Positions 50,302 to 58,945 of a stretch of DNA of 64,000 nucleotides are shown piece after piece. The stretch comes from Chitinophagaceae bacterium UBA1953. Lineage in GTDB: Bacteria > Bacteroidota > Bacteroidia > Chitinophagales > Chitinophagaceae. The notes beneath the pieces were generated by a model. It saw only the letters and a list, made by a program, of their open reading frames with translations. It had not been told where the DNA came from and ran no database searches. Numbering within the stretch: position 1 is the stretch's first letter; every line of letters starts with the position of its first letter. The position numbers were made by a program, and so were the translations under genes. The stretch spans positions 135,395 to 199,394 of the forward strand of contig DDEN01000041.1 in the NCBI GenBank assembly GCA_002336115.1, in the 5' to 3' direction.

Positions 50302-51263
50302 TTATCCGTTGGCGGAAGATCATTTACACTGTAATAATGATTTTCAATTTCAAAATAATGAACTTCCCTGCCATTAACTATTTTATTTCGTTTGATCTTA
50401 TCGGGCAAACCGTTGTAATTGTAACTGATATCTTCAATCCATAAAACACCGGTTTTCTTTTGTCGCAAAACTTTTTTTATAATCAACCCGCTGCTGTTAT
50501 AAATACGCTCCAGTTCAAACTTTGCATAATATGGTTTATCGTTTTCTTTATTCAGAATAATGGCTTTTTCAACACCATCACCATACAATTTATAGTCAGC
50601 ACGGATAACTGCCACACCATTCAGCATTATCCTTTTTGAAAACACATTAACAACCGAATCCATCCTGTACTCCCATTCGGGAAATGCAGGATAGATTGAC
50701 CGGTGATCTTCAAACAGGTAAATATCATAATTAAAGAAGTGACGGGTAAAATCATCCTTCAACGAAGTGCATGTTCCATCAAAACCAAATTGCAGTGAAA
50801 ATATTTTGGGTTCAGGAATTTCATCCGGCCACAGATGTATCACCTGTTCTTTCAGTATCTCACCCATGTAGTCAATCTGATCTTTATATTTAAGACCAAT
50901 ACCTGCCATTTTCCTGTAATAAAATCCATTCGCAGCGGGTATAGCTTCCGACGAACCTGCCTGTTTTCCAATATCATTAATCATTAAAGCATCAATACCC
51001 TCTTTCTGCGCCTGTTGTTTCAGCAACTTCAGCATTTCATCTGAACTTACCGAAGCCAATGCTTCCACTTCAACTATCTTAACACGGTAATATGGTTTAA
51101 CTGGTTTTTCGCCTTGAAAAAAAACATCAACCTCATGTGTATGTGGACGCAACGGAATTGATGATAATGAATTTTTGGGAGGCACGAAATATTGTCCGCT
51201 TTGATAAATTTCGCAGGATGTAAACATCAGTAACACCAAACTAAAAGTGTAAAACAAACGCAT
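50298..51263 (-). CDS. Lipoprotein of unknown function
   Basis: 321 residues with a lipoprotein signal (MRLFYTFSLVLLMFTSC, Cys17). The protein is beta-rich with segments such as HTHEVDVFFQGEKPVKPYYRVKIVEVEALASVSS and EKAIILNKENDKPYYAKFELERIYNSSGLIIKKV, the latter reminiscent of MORN/toxin-repeat-like antiparallel strands that track Asn/Tyr-rich text (YNYNGLPDKIKRN). No family recognised. It is convergent with the Hsp15-like gene and overlaps its last bases. Confidence 0.7.
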   Translation of the reverse strand: MRLFYTFSLVLLMFTSCEIYQSGQYFVPPKNSLSSIPLRPHTHEVDVFFQGEKPVKPYYRVKIVEVEALASVSSDEMLKLLKQQAQKEGIDALMINDIGKQAGSSEAIPAANGFYYRKMAGIGLKYKDQIDYMGEILKEQVIHLWPDEIPEPKIFSLQFGFDGTCTSLKDDFTRHFFNYDIYLFEDHRSIYPAFPEWEYRMDSVVNVFSKRIMLNGVAVIRADYKLYGDGVEKAIILNKENDKPYYAKFELERIYNSSGLIIKKVLRQKKTGVLWIEDISYNYNGLPDKIKRNKIVNGREVHYFEIENHYYSVNDLPPTDN

Positions 51264-51316
51264 AGGCTAAATATTTCACTAAAAGTAAAATAGCATTCTA
51301 AAAACAAATTGTTAAT

Positions 51317-51324
51317 TAAGTTTG
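51317..51324 (+). promoter_or_regulatory. TAnnTTTG promoter element immediately before trmD
   Basis: TAAGTTTG-CAGC-ATG places a consensus -7 element four bases from the start codon, the same TTTGCAGC-start junction as at rimM and rsmA. Confidence 0.5.
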
Positions 51325-51328
51325 CAGC

Positions 51329-52009
51329 ATGAACATCCACATCATTTCTATTGTGCCTGAACTGCTGGAAAGTCCGCTGAATCACTCAATCATGAAACGT
51401 GCAAAGGACAAAGGTCTGCTCAATATTACTGTTCATCACCTGCGCAAATGGGCAGTGAATGAATATGGACAGGTGGATGATTACCAGTATGGCGGTGGTG
51501 CAGGTATGGTAATGATGTGTGAACCATTGGAAAAAGCCATTCTTGAATTACAACAGGAAAAAAAGTTTGATGAGATTATTTATCTCACTCCCGATGGCGA
51601 AACCTTCAAACAAAAAATGGCGAACCAGCTTTCATTGAAAGAAAATATTCTCATCATCTGTGGTCATTACAAAGGCATTGATGAACGCATCCGTGAACAT
51701 TATGTAACCAAAGAAATTTCCATTGGTGATTATGTATTGAGCGGTGGCGAACTTGCTGCTGCTGTTCTGGTTGACACTGTTGGCCGTTTAATTCCCGGAG
51801 TGCTGAATGATGAAACTTCTGCATTAACAGATTCGTTCCAGGATCATTTGCTGGCACCTCCTGTTTACACAAGACCGGCTGATTACAACGGCTGGAAAAT
51901 TCCAGATATTTTACTGAGTGGCGATTTGAAGAAAATTGAAGAATGGCGTTACGAACAATCGGTTGAACGCACAAAGCAAAGACGACCTGATTTACTCGAA
52001 GGTGAATAA
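51329..52009 (+). CDS. trmD: tRNA (guanine(37)-N1)-methyltransferase TrmD
   Basis: 226 residues. A SPOUT methyltransferase that makes m1G37 in tRNAs. Motifs: YQYGGGAGMVMMCEPLEKAI, the trefoil-knot SAM site ILIICGHYKGIDERI and EISIGDYVLSGGELAAAVLVDTVGRLIPGVL, and DHLLAPPVYTRPADYNGWKIPDILLSGD, with the catalytic Asp in the DxxxG region. The C-terminal domain WRYEQSVERTKQRRPDLL binds the anticodon branch. Followed by rimM 20 bp later. The pair is conserved in many genomes, usually with rpsP and rplS, which are absent here. Confidence 0.97.
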   Translation: MNIHIISIVPELLESPLNHSIMKRAKDKGLLNITVHHLRKWAVNEYGQVDDYQYGGGAGMVMMCEPLEKAILELQQEKKFDEIIYLTPDGETFKQKMANQLSLKENILIICGHYKGIDERIREHYVTKEISIGDYVLSGGELAAAVLVDTVGRLIPGVLNDETSALTDSFQDHLLAPPVYTRPADYNGWKIPDILLSGDLKKIEEWRYEQSVERTKQRRPDLLEGE

Positions 52010-52017
52010 CCAAAACT

Positions 52018-52025
52018 TATCTTTG
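52018..52025 (+). promoter_or_regulatory. TAnnTTTG promoter element immediately before rimM
   Basis: TATCTTTG-CAGC-ATG has a perfect consensus -7 four bases from the ATG, although trmD ends only 20 bp upstream. It suggests rimM also has its own near-leaderless promoter inside the operon. Confidence 0.5.
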
Positions 52026-52029
52026 CAGC

Positions 52030-52548
52030 ATGCAACAATATTACAGCATTGGTCAGATAGTTGGCACATTTGGTTTAAACGGAGAAGTGGTACTGAAACA
52101 CAATCTCGGCAAGCGCACTTCATTAAAAGGACTGGAAGTATTGTTTGTAGAAGAAGCAAAAGATAAATTTCTTCCTTACTTTATTACCGGCACAAAAATT
52201 AAAAACGAAGCTGAAGTATATATTGCTGTTGAAGGAATTACATCGAAAGAATCAGCAAAAAAAATTACAGCAAAAAAAGTGTGGCTGCGTGAAGAAGACT
52301 TTAAAAAACAGGCCGGCAAAACGGCACCTATTTCACTGATTGGTTACATGATGATTGACGGAACAAAAGAACTGGGCAATATCATTGAAGTGATTGAGCA
52401 ACCTTTGCAAATCCTCTGCAAACTTGAAATAGAAGGAAAAGAAGTGTTGATTCCGCTACATGAAGAAACCATCCGCAGTATCAATCATAAAAAGAAACAG
52501 GTAGTGGTTGATTTACCTGATGGATTGCTGGAAGTGTATTTGGGATAA
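52030..52548 (+). CDS. rimM: Ribosome maturation factor RimM
   Basis: 172 residues. N-terminal RimM domain with YYSIGQIVGTFGLNGEVVLKHNLG, LKGLEVLFVEEAKDKFLPYFI and ESAKKITAKKVWLREEDF; C-terminal PRC-barrel-like domain with LIGYMMIDGTKELGNIIEVIEQPLQILCKLEIEGKEVLIPLHEETI. It assists assembly of the 30S head around ribosomal protein S19. Its pairing with trmD is the usual arrangement. Confidence 0.95.
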   Translation: MQQYYSIGQIVGTFGLNGEVVLKHNLGKRTSLKGLEVLFVEEAKDKFLPYFITGTKIKNEAEVYIAVEGITSKESAKKITAKKVWLREEDFKKQAGKTAPISLIGYMMIDGTKELGNIIEVIEQPLQILCKLEIEGKEVLIPLHEETIRSINHKKKQVVVDLPDGLLEVYLG

Positions 52549-52550
52549 AA

Positions 52551-53714
52551 TTATTTCTCCGGCAAATTCCTCAAAAAGAAATCACGCACATTTCCTCCCA
52601 TAATCATTTCAATTTCTTTGCGGTTAAATTTTTCGTTCAGCAATGCGTTTACAATAAGCGGCAGCCCTGTTACATCAAAATGAGTTTTGATTGCTCCGTC
52701 GAAATCAGAACCAAGCGCCACTTTATCTACACCAATTTTATCAGCCACATAACGGATTGATTTTGCAGTAGCAGTTGCATCTGTTCCGCACACTGCTGTT
52801 TCCCATAAACCAATTCCCACCAAACCATTTCGCTGGCCAATGGCAATTAAATGAGCATCGGATAAATTTCTTGTATTGTTACAAACGCCCTGCACACCCG
52901 TATGTGAAACAAGTACAGGGCTACTTGTAAAGGCAAGTACATCATCAATTGTTTTGGGTGAGGCATGTGCCAGATCAATAATTACATGCAGACTATCCAT
53001 TTTCTTCACAAGAACTTTTCCCTTTTCTGTCAATCCTCCTTTCGTTATTCCATGAGCCGAGCCAGCCCAGGCGTTATCAAAAAAATGTGCAAGACCAATA
53101 TAACGCACACCTGCACTGTAAACTTTATACAGGTTTTCGATGTCATCATTTAAACAATGCGCTCCTTCAATACCCAGCATACCTGCTGTAATGCTGTGGT
53201 TTGTTGTACGATCAGCAATATACTTCTGCAACTCCGTTCTGCTTGTAATTACCCTGAACTGTCCGTTTGATTTTTCTGCAAATACATGTAATTCCTTACA
53301 CTGATTCAGCGCCCTGTTTGTAACATTAAACCATGTATTGAAAGGCCGCAGTTGTGCAAAGCTCAGCAGGGTAATATTATCGGTTTTATCATCGTTGTGT
53401 TCAATGTTCATGTGCTTGGGTGTTTTACTTACAATGGTAAACACCTGCAAAGCCATATTTGCTTTGAGCATACGTGGCACATCAACATGCCCGTACTGAT
53501 GTTCAGCAAGCAGATTCCTGTCCCATAGCAATTCATCACAATGCAGATCGGCAATAAAGGGAACAGAATCGTACCAAAGCGGCTTAGATGGATTAACTAC
53601 TTTTAACGTAACAGCATTTTTTGATTTATCGACCATACCCGGCACAAAGCCGAAAAACACAACGGCAGCAATAACAAGAATAAGCAGAAAAATACGGGCC
53701 ACTTTCTTTAGCAT
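52551..53714 (-). CDS. Membrane dipeptidase (renal dipeptidase family, M19)
   Basis: 387 residues. An N-terminal hydrophobic helix (about 6-26) is an uncleaved anchor or signal. The catalytic domain has FIADLHCDELLWDRN (metal ligands HxD), TAGMLGIEGAHCLNDD, RYIGLAHFFDNAWAGSAHG, HVIIDLAHASPKTIDDVL, SSPVLVSHTGV and KVALGSDFDGAI. Together they supply the zinc-binding His, Asp and Glu residues of the TIM-barrel dipeptidase. It cleaves dipeptides in the periplasm or at the inner-membrane surface. The gene is divergent from the CotH gene. Confidence 0.92.
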   Translation of the reverse strand: MLKKVARIFLLILVIAAVVFFGFVPGMVDKSKNAVTLKVVNPSKPLWYDSVPFIADLHCDELLWDRNLLAEHQYGHVDVPRMLKANMALQVFTIVSKTPKHMNIEHNDDKTDNITLLSFAQLRPFNTWFNVTNRALNQCKELHVFAEKSNGQFRVITSRTELQKYIADRTTNHSITAGMLGIEGAHCLNDDIENLYKVYSAGVRYIGLAHFFDNAWAGSAHGITKGGLTEKGKVLVKKMDSLHVIIDLAHASPKTIDDVLAFTSSPVLVSHTGVQGVCNNTRNLSDAHLIAIGQRNGLVGIGLWETAVCGTDATATAKSIRYVADKIGVDKVALGSDFDGAIKTHFDVTGLPLIVNALLNEKFNRKEIEMIMGGNVRDFFLRNLPEK

Positions 53715-53799
53715 AACATTCAGTTGATTGATGAATGAATATAAGCATTCTCATCATATTTCAAAGAATCATACTACCTTGCCTTTTTATTGTATCGTT

Positions 53800-55425
53800 A
53801 TGAAACGAATTTGCTTGCTGCTTCTGCTTGTTGTCTGTACCCGTTTATTGGCAACAGCACAAATCTTATCGTCTTCCAATCTCCCGATTATTGTAATTAA
53901 TACCAATGGGCAAACGATTGTTGACGAGCCCAAGATAACAGCCGACATGGGTATCATTTACAACGGAGCCGGCATCAGAAATAACATCAGTGATCCGTTT
54001 AATCATTACAACGGCAAAATCGGGATCGAAATAAGAGGACAATCTTCTCAATCGTTCCCAATGAAATCGTACAGCATTGAATTAAGGGATAATGCAGGCA
54101 ACTCAACCGATAAATCATTATTCGGTTTACCAAAAGAAAGTGACTGGGTGATGTATGCGCCTTACACCGACAAAACCCTGATGCGCAACTTTCTTGCATA
54201 TACCATGAGCAGGGAAATGGGGCATTGGGCTGCAAACTGCCGCTATGCAGAGGTGATACTTAACGGTCAGTACATCGGGATTTATGTATTCATGGAAAAA
54301 ATAAAACGCAACAGTGGCCGGGTGAACATCAGTAAAATGGCAACAACTGATATCAGCGGCGATGCTTTAACAGGTGGCTATATTTTCAGCATTGATAAAG
54401 AAGCCGATGGATGGGTCTCTTATTTCAACCCACCTTTTGGTACTAAAAACCAGTTTATTCAATTCAGTTATGTTTATCCTAAAATAACTGCAATAACTTC
54501 TGAACAGCAGGATTATATTAAAAGCTATGTTGACAGTTTTGAAAATGCCCTGTATAATTCAAACCAACCTGCAAGAAAAAATGAATGGAGGAATTTTGCC
54601 GACGAGGCATCTTTTATTGATTATTTTATTGTAAATGAAGTAAGCCGGAATGTTGACGGATACAGACTGAGTGCCTTCTTTTATAAAGACCGGAATTCAA
54701 AAAACAGGAAAATTTTTGCCGGGCCTGTATGGGATTATGATCTTGCCTTCAGAAATGCCAATTACTGCAACGGCAGCAATATTAATGGATGGGCTTATGA
54801 TTTTAATAATACCTGCACCGAAGATTATTGGGAAATTCCATTCTGGTGGTACAAGCTTACAGAGGATGAAACCTTTATGTCGAACCTGCGTTGCCGCTGG
54901 AAACAATTACGCCAGACAACATTGAGTAATACCCACCTTTTTTCGTTGATTGATTCAATTGCCGGTTTAACAAGCGAAGCAAGAACACGACATTTTCAGA
55001 AATGGCCAATACTCGGGCAGTATATCTGGCCTAATCCTGAACCAATTCCTGCCAGTTATTCAGGTGAAATGGATTATCTAAAAAACTGGCTGGGTTCAAG
55101 ACTTGAATGGATTGATAACAGCCTGCCAAACGAAGGCAATTGCTATGATTATCCTGCCAATGCAAAGGAAACAATCATCATCAGCGGTTCGCCTAATCCG
55201 GTTCAAGGCAATTATACTCTTGTAATAAAATCAAAAACACAACAACAAATCAGCATTGTTGCAACAGATATAACAGGGCGAACAGTTTACAACAATCTCT
55301 TTACTGCAAATGCAGGTTATAACCAGCTTGCTGTACCGATGCAGGCATGGCAAAGAGGTATGTACATCTTCAGGTTTATATCAGCAGCCAAAGAAAAAAT
55401 TGTACAGAAAGTAATGAAGATGTAA
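53800..55425 (+). CDS. CotH kinase family protein with type A T9SS sorting domain
   Basis: 541 residues from the ATG at 53800; the frame is open to 53728, but only this start gives a signal peptide (MKRICLLLLLVVCTRLLATA). The CotH-like kinase domain (about 30-440) includes IEIRGQSSQSFPMKSYSIEL, YIGIYVFMEKIKRN and GPVWDYDLAFRN, with the conserved Asp/Asn residues. The C-terminal ~75 residues (NYTLVIKSKTQQQISIVATDITGRTVYNN, QRGMYIFRFI) are a type A T9SS sorting domain. CotH proteins in spores phosphorylate coat proteins; here the protein is a T9SS-exported surface protein whose targets are unknown. Confidence 0.88.
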   Translation: MKRICLLLLLVVCTRLLATAQILSSSNLPIIVINTNGQTIVDEPKITADMGIIYNGAGIRNNISDPFNHYNGKIGIEIRGQSSQSFPMKSYSIELRDNAGNSTDKSLFGLPKESDWVMYAPYTDKTLMRNFLAYTMSREMGHWAANCRYAEVILNGQYIGIYVFMEKIKRNSGRVNISKMATTDISGDALTGGYIFSIDKEADGWVSYFNPPFGTKNQFIQFSYVYPKITAITSEQQDYIKSYVDSFENALYNSNQPARKNEWRNFADEASFIDYFIVNEVSRNVDGYRLSAFFYKDRNSKNRKIFAGPVWDYDLAFRNANYCNGSNINGWAYDFNNTCTEDYWEIPFWWYKLTEDETFMSNLRCRWKQLRQTTLSNTHLFSLIDSIAGLTSEARTRHFQKWPILGQYIWPNPEPIPASYSGEMDYLKNWLGSRLEWIDNSLPNEGNCYDYPANAKETIIISGSPNPVQGNYTLVIKSKTQQQISIVATDITGRTVYNNLFTANAGYNQLAVPMQAWQRGMYIFRFISAAKEKIVQKVMKM

Positions 55426-55428
55426 TAT

Positions 55429-56352
55429 TTATTTCATTGTTTTCACAATTTCGTGAATGCCTTGCTGATAGCTTGTAGCGGAAAAGCCAAAACGTTTTTG
55501 AAACTTACTGCTGTCGAAAAAATAATCCTGGTTGTTCTGGTACTGCATTTCAACCAGCTCTTTTACCATTGGTGAAAAGAGACCAAACAAACGCATCATC
55601 CATTTTTTTAGCAAATAATAACGTGGCTGTACATTCATTGCCGCAGCAATTATTGTAATAAATTCTTCACCAGTAAGTTTTTCATCTGATGTTGGCAAAT
55701 GCCATACTTCACCAAAAGCATCAGATGTATTACCAAGCAATGCCGTTGCTTTGGCTGCGTCGGGTGTGTAAGTAAACGAATGTATTTTATCATCAACTTC
55801 CTGCCAGAAAGCCTTACGGCCTTTTTTAAAATTATCAATCACTGAAATTTTTAATGCGCTTGAGTTAACATCGGGACCATAAAAATCTGCACTTCTTGCA
55901 ATCAATGCAGTCAGCTTTCTTTCTTTCACTGCATTCATAATCATCTGCACAAGTTGTAATCTTACTTTTCCTTTTTCACTTGGAGGATTGAGTGCTGAAT
56001 TTTCTGTCATGTGCGGAATTTCATCTGCAGCATACATATAAACATTGTCTAAAAAAACAAGCTTTGCTTTGTGCTGCACACAGGCATCAATTACATTCTG
56101 CATCAGTACCGGCCATTCTTTTTTCCATACTTTGATATTGTACAAAAGCCCAACAGTTAAATACACTACTTCCGATCCTGCAACAGCCTGCATCACTTCT
56201 TCTCTCTTAGTAAGATCAGCAGTAAATAATTCATCTGCATCATTTACTTTTTTGGGATTTCTTCCAACCAAACGGATGCGATTGGTATAAGCGGTTAATT
56301 CTTTTGCTAATGGAGTTCCGATTGCGCCGCCTGCGCCAAGTATTGTTTGCAT
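55429..56352 (-). CDS. NAD(P)-dependent atypical epimerase/dehydratase-like protein
   Basis: 307 residues. The N-terminus QTILGAGGAIGTPLAKEL (GxxGxxG) is a Rossmann nucleotide-binding loop, followed by RIRLVGRNPKKV and the VVYLTVGLLYNI segment of the epimerase/reductase family. The usual catalytic YxxxK is not obvious; MYAADE occupies the region. This places it among atypical short-chain dehydrogenases (NmrA/DUF-like). Substrate unknown. It starts 56 bp after the Crp/Fnr gene on the same strand. Confidence 0.8.
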   Translation of the reverse strand: MQTILGAGGAIGTPLAKELTAYTNRIRLVGRNPKKVNDADELFTADLTKREEVMQAVAGSEVVYLTVGLLYNIKVWKKEWPVLMQNVIDACVQHKAKLVFLDNVYMYAADEIPHMTENSALNPPSEKGKVRLQLVQMIMNAVKERKLTALIARSADFYGPDVNSSALKISVIDNFKKGRKAFWQEVDDKIHSFTYTPDAAKATALLGNTSDAFGEVWHLPTSDEKLTGEEFITIIAAAMNVQPRYYLLKKWMMRLFGLFSPMVKELVEMQYQNNQDYFFDSSKFQKRFGFSATSYQQGIHEIVKTMK

Positions 56353-56408
56353 AACAAGTAATTTTATGCAAAGCTACCCGGCTGCTTTTTCAAAAACATT
56401 GACTTAGG

Positions 56409-57014
56409 TTAAGACTTTGCAGCCACCATCATTCTTTTCTTAATGCGGCTTAAACTTTCAGGAGCAATACCAAGATATTGCGCTATTAATTTCTGTGGTA
56501 CACGCTGAAAAATATCAGGACGTTGTTCAAGCAATTCGTTGAATTGTTTTTCGGGAGAAAATGACAGCAGGTTCTTTGTACGCCTTATACTTTCTGATGC
56601 CACACGCTCTACAACAATTCGGAAGTACTCTGATATTGCAGGAGAAAACTTAATCAGTTCCACCAGGTCAACACAGGTTATTTCATAACAAACTGCAGCT
56701 TCCAATGTTTTGATGGATGATGCAGATCTTGTTTGCTGGGAAAAGCTTTCAAGATCAGTTACAAATTCATGTTCAAATGTAAAATTGCAGGTACGTTCGT
56801 TGCCTGCTTCATCAATATAAAACTGGTGCAATCCACCACTTTGAACAAAGTACACATAATGAGCAACTTCGCCTGCACGCAGCAGCACATTGTTGCGCTT
56901 GTATTTCTTTTCTTTAAAATAATAAAGCGTTGCAGCTATTTCCTCATCGGTAAGTGAAACAGATTGTTGTACAATACTGATTAGTGGATGTATGTTTGGC
57001 TGTAATGTCAACAA
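56409..57014 (-). CDS. Crp/Fnr family transcriptional regulator
   Basis: 201 residues, starting at a TTG in the context ATA-TTG-TTG (the exact start is ambiguous by one codon). The cyclic-nucleotide-binding-like domain (about 10-130) includes YKRNNVLLRAGEVAHYVYFVQSGGLHQFYIDEAGNERTC. The C-terminal helix-turn-helix region is PQKLIAQYLGIAPESLSRIKKRM. No cysteine cluster for an iron-sulfur centre is present, so it is likely a Bacteroidota-type regulator responding to another signal. It follows the porP/sprF-like gene by 9 bp and precedes the epimerase-like gene. Confidence 0.88.
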   Translation of the reverse strand: MLTLQPNIHPLISIVQQSVSLTDEEIAATLYYFKEKKYKRNNVLLRAGEVAHYVYFVQSGGLHQFYIDEAGNERTCNFTFEHEFVTDLESFSQQTRSASSIKTLEAAVCYEITCVDLVELIKFSPAISEYFRIVVERVASESIRRTKNLLSFSPEKQFNELLEQRPDIFQRVPQKLIAQYLGIAPESLSRIKKRMMVAAKS

Positions 57015-57023
57015 TATTCTGCC

Positions 57024-58037
57024 TTAAAATCTTGGACAGCTAAGTTTTTTCTTATTTGGATCAACATGTTTTTTAATCCAGATCAATGATATTTCCAGAC
57101 CACCCTGCCTGCGTGATGCTGCTGCAAGTCTTGATACATTTACATCATAAGAAACACCCAGTCTGTAATCGCCAAACTCAAGCCCTGCATAAGGAATAAT
57201 TGCATCGCCTAAACGAAACCATGCTCCTGCATAAACATCAGTTGGTTTTTCAAAATCGTCATTTACTGTAAAACCAACGGCTGTACCCAGAATTGTTTCA
57301 CTTGCACCTGCCTGCCTTTGGTAATTGGCACTTACAAATAATGTTGTTGCATCTGCAATAGGGAAATAACCTCCGCCATGAACAGTAAAACGGGGATTTA
57401 GTAAATAGGTAGCTCCCTGAAAACTTACTTTTGGACGATTGATGTGGTACATTGATGCTCCAAGATAGAAATTGTTATAATCGCTGGTAGCACCACTGTA
57501 AACAAACCCGGCATTTACATCGGCATATCCAATATTTACAAAACCTTTATTGTTGAACACTTCCGATGTAACACCGGTAAACCCGATGCTGGTGAGTTCA
57601 TCTGCAAAATCAAGTTTATTAATATCCAGCCTACGTTGCGCATAGCTGCCGCTGAAACCTACACCAATCTGGTGATAACCACTTTCATCAATTCCTTTAT
57701 GATATGCAAGCGAACCGGAAACAAAACTGCTTTTCAGAATGCCATCGCCGTTTATATCATACATGCCCATTAAACCCACACCAAACTGGTCAAACTCTGG
57801 TATGCGGTTACCAAGTATTCCAAAATCGGCCGAAATTGTATTTGTTCTGAAAGCATTGTTGATTGTTGGCCACTGGTTCCGGTAATTTACTGCAACACGG
57901 GCAGTGCCATTAAACTTTCCAGTTAACGCAGGATTAAGTGTTAATGGTGATGCAAAGAATTGAGAGAAATGGGGATCCTGTGCAGAAGCATTCTGCACAA
58001 GTAAAACGATTATAATAAAGGGTATAAGTTTTCTCAT
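57024..58037 (-). CDS. PorP/SprF family type IX secretion system membrane protein
   Basis: 337 residues with signal peptide MRKLIPFIIIVLLVQNASAQ. The PorP/SprF signature DPHFSQFFASPLTLNPALTGKFNGTARVAVNYRNQWPTI is present near the N-terminus, followed by outer-membrane barrel strands (YHQIGVGFSGSYAQRR, YNNFYLGASMYHINRP). PorP/SprF proteins anchor T9SS type B substrates such as SprB-like adhesins to the surface; the substrate for this copy is unknown, but a type B protein is encoded at 5.0-6.5 kb. The Crp/Fnr gene starts 9 bp downstream. Confidence 0.92.
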   Translation of the reverse strand: MRKLIPFIIIVLLVQNASAQDPHFSQFFASPLTLNPALTGKFNGTARVAVNYRNQWPTINNAFRTNTISADFGILGNRIPEFDQFGVGLMGMYDINGDGILKSSFVSGSLAYHKGIDESGYHQIGVGFSGSYAQRRLDINKLDFADELTSIGFTGVTSEVFNNKGFVNIGYADVNAGFVYSGATSDYNNFYLGASMYHINRPKVSFQGATYLLNPRFTVHGGGYFPIADATTLFVSANYQRQAGASETILGTAVGFTVNDDFEKPTDVYAGAWFRLGDAIIPYAGLEFGDYRLGVSYDVNVSRLAAASRRQGGLEISLIWIKKHVDPNKKKLSCPRF

Positions 58038-58108
58038 CAGGGAGAAGTTATTTTTTTCAGACGTTTTTCAGTTTTATTTTGCTGCTTTACTTATTTGTTA
58101 AACCTTTT

Positions 58109-58759
58109 TTAGTTTTGAATTTTGGTTCCGTATGACAAATCGCCTGCATCACCCAAACCCGGCACTATATAACCTTTTGCAGTTAGTTCATCGTCAATTG
58201 CTCCGCACCAGATTTTTACTTTCGGCTCACTTCTCTGTACATATTCAATACCAACTGTACATGCAATTGCGCAAACAATATGTATATCAGTGGGCTGGCC
58301 TTCGGCACGTAAATGCTGTACAGTTTTTACCAGTGAACTTCCGGTTGCCAGCATCGGGTCGGCAATTATCACTACCCTGTCTTCCAGAATCGGGCAACTT
58401 ACATATTCCAGGCTTATTTCAAAACTGCCATCTCGGTTATGTTTACGGTAAGCTGAAATAAATGCGTTGTCTGCCCTGTCGAAATAATTCAAAAGTCCCT
58501 GATGTAACGGCAAACCGGCTCTTAATATTGTTGCCAGCACCGGTTGTTGTTTCAGTACTTTGGTAAGCGATGACCCCAACGGTGTGGTGATTTCTTTTTC
58601 TTCCCACGCAAGCTCTTTGCTTATTTCATAAGCGGCAATTTCACCTATACGTTCCAAGTTGCGGCGAAACCGCATACGATCTGTCTGAATTTCTGTATCT
58701 CTTAATTCTGCAACCCAGTTGCTTACCAAAGAATGCTGTTCACTTAAATTAATCACCAT
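58109..58759 (-). CDS. upp: Uracil phosphoribosyltransferase
   Basis: 216 residues. Converts uracil and PRPP to UMP in salvage. The PRPP-binding motif VVIIADPMLATGSSLVKTV is present, as are EISKELAWEEKEI, LRAGLPLHQGLLNYF and the C-terminal uracil-binding region KGYIVPGLGDAGDLSYGT. Length and order fit the family. Stand-alone gene with no obvious regulator. Confidence 0.95.
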   Translation of the reverse strand: MVINLSEQHSLVSNWVAELRDTEIQTDRMRFRRNLERIGEIAAYEISKELAWEEKEITTPLGSSLTKVLKQQPVLATILRAGLPLHQGLLNYFDRADNAFISAYRKHNRDGSFEISLEYVSCPILEDRVVIIADPMLATGSSLVKTVQHLRAEGQPTDIHIVCAIACTVGIEYVQRSEPKVKIWCGAIDDELTAKGYIVPGLGDAGDLSYGTKIQN

Positions 58760-58945
58760 AATGTAAGTTCTTGTATCGTTTATTACAGGGATGTTCCGCC
58801 AAAGTTGTTATTCATTTTTATCGAAAACCCGGCTTATTGACGGTTTTAATAGATGCCTGCTTAATTTTACAAATCTAAATGATAATGACTGAACCCCGTA
58901 ATCATTGGGGAACAAAATTGGCCATCTGCATAAAATTCAACGCAA

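Noticed and set aside
53728..53799. Longer N-terminus of the CotH protein
   Set aside because: It would place a polar stretch before the signal peptide; the ATG at 53800 gives a normal signal.
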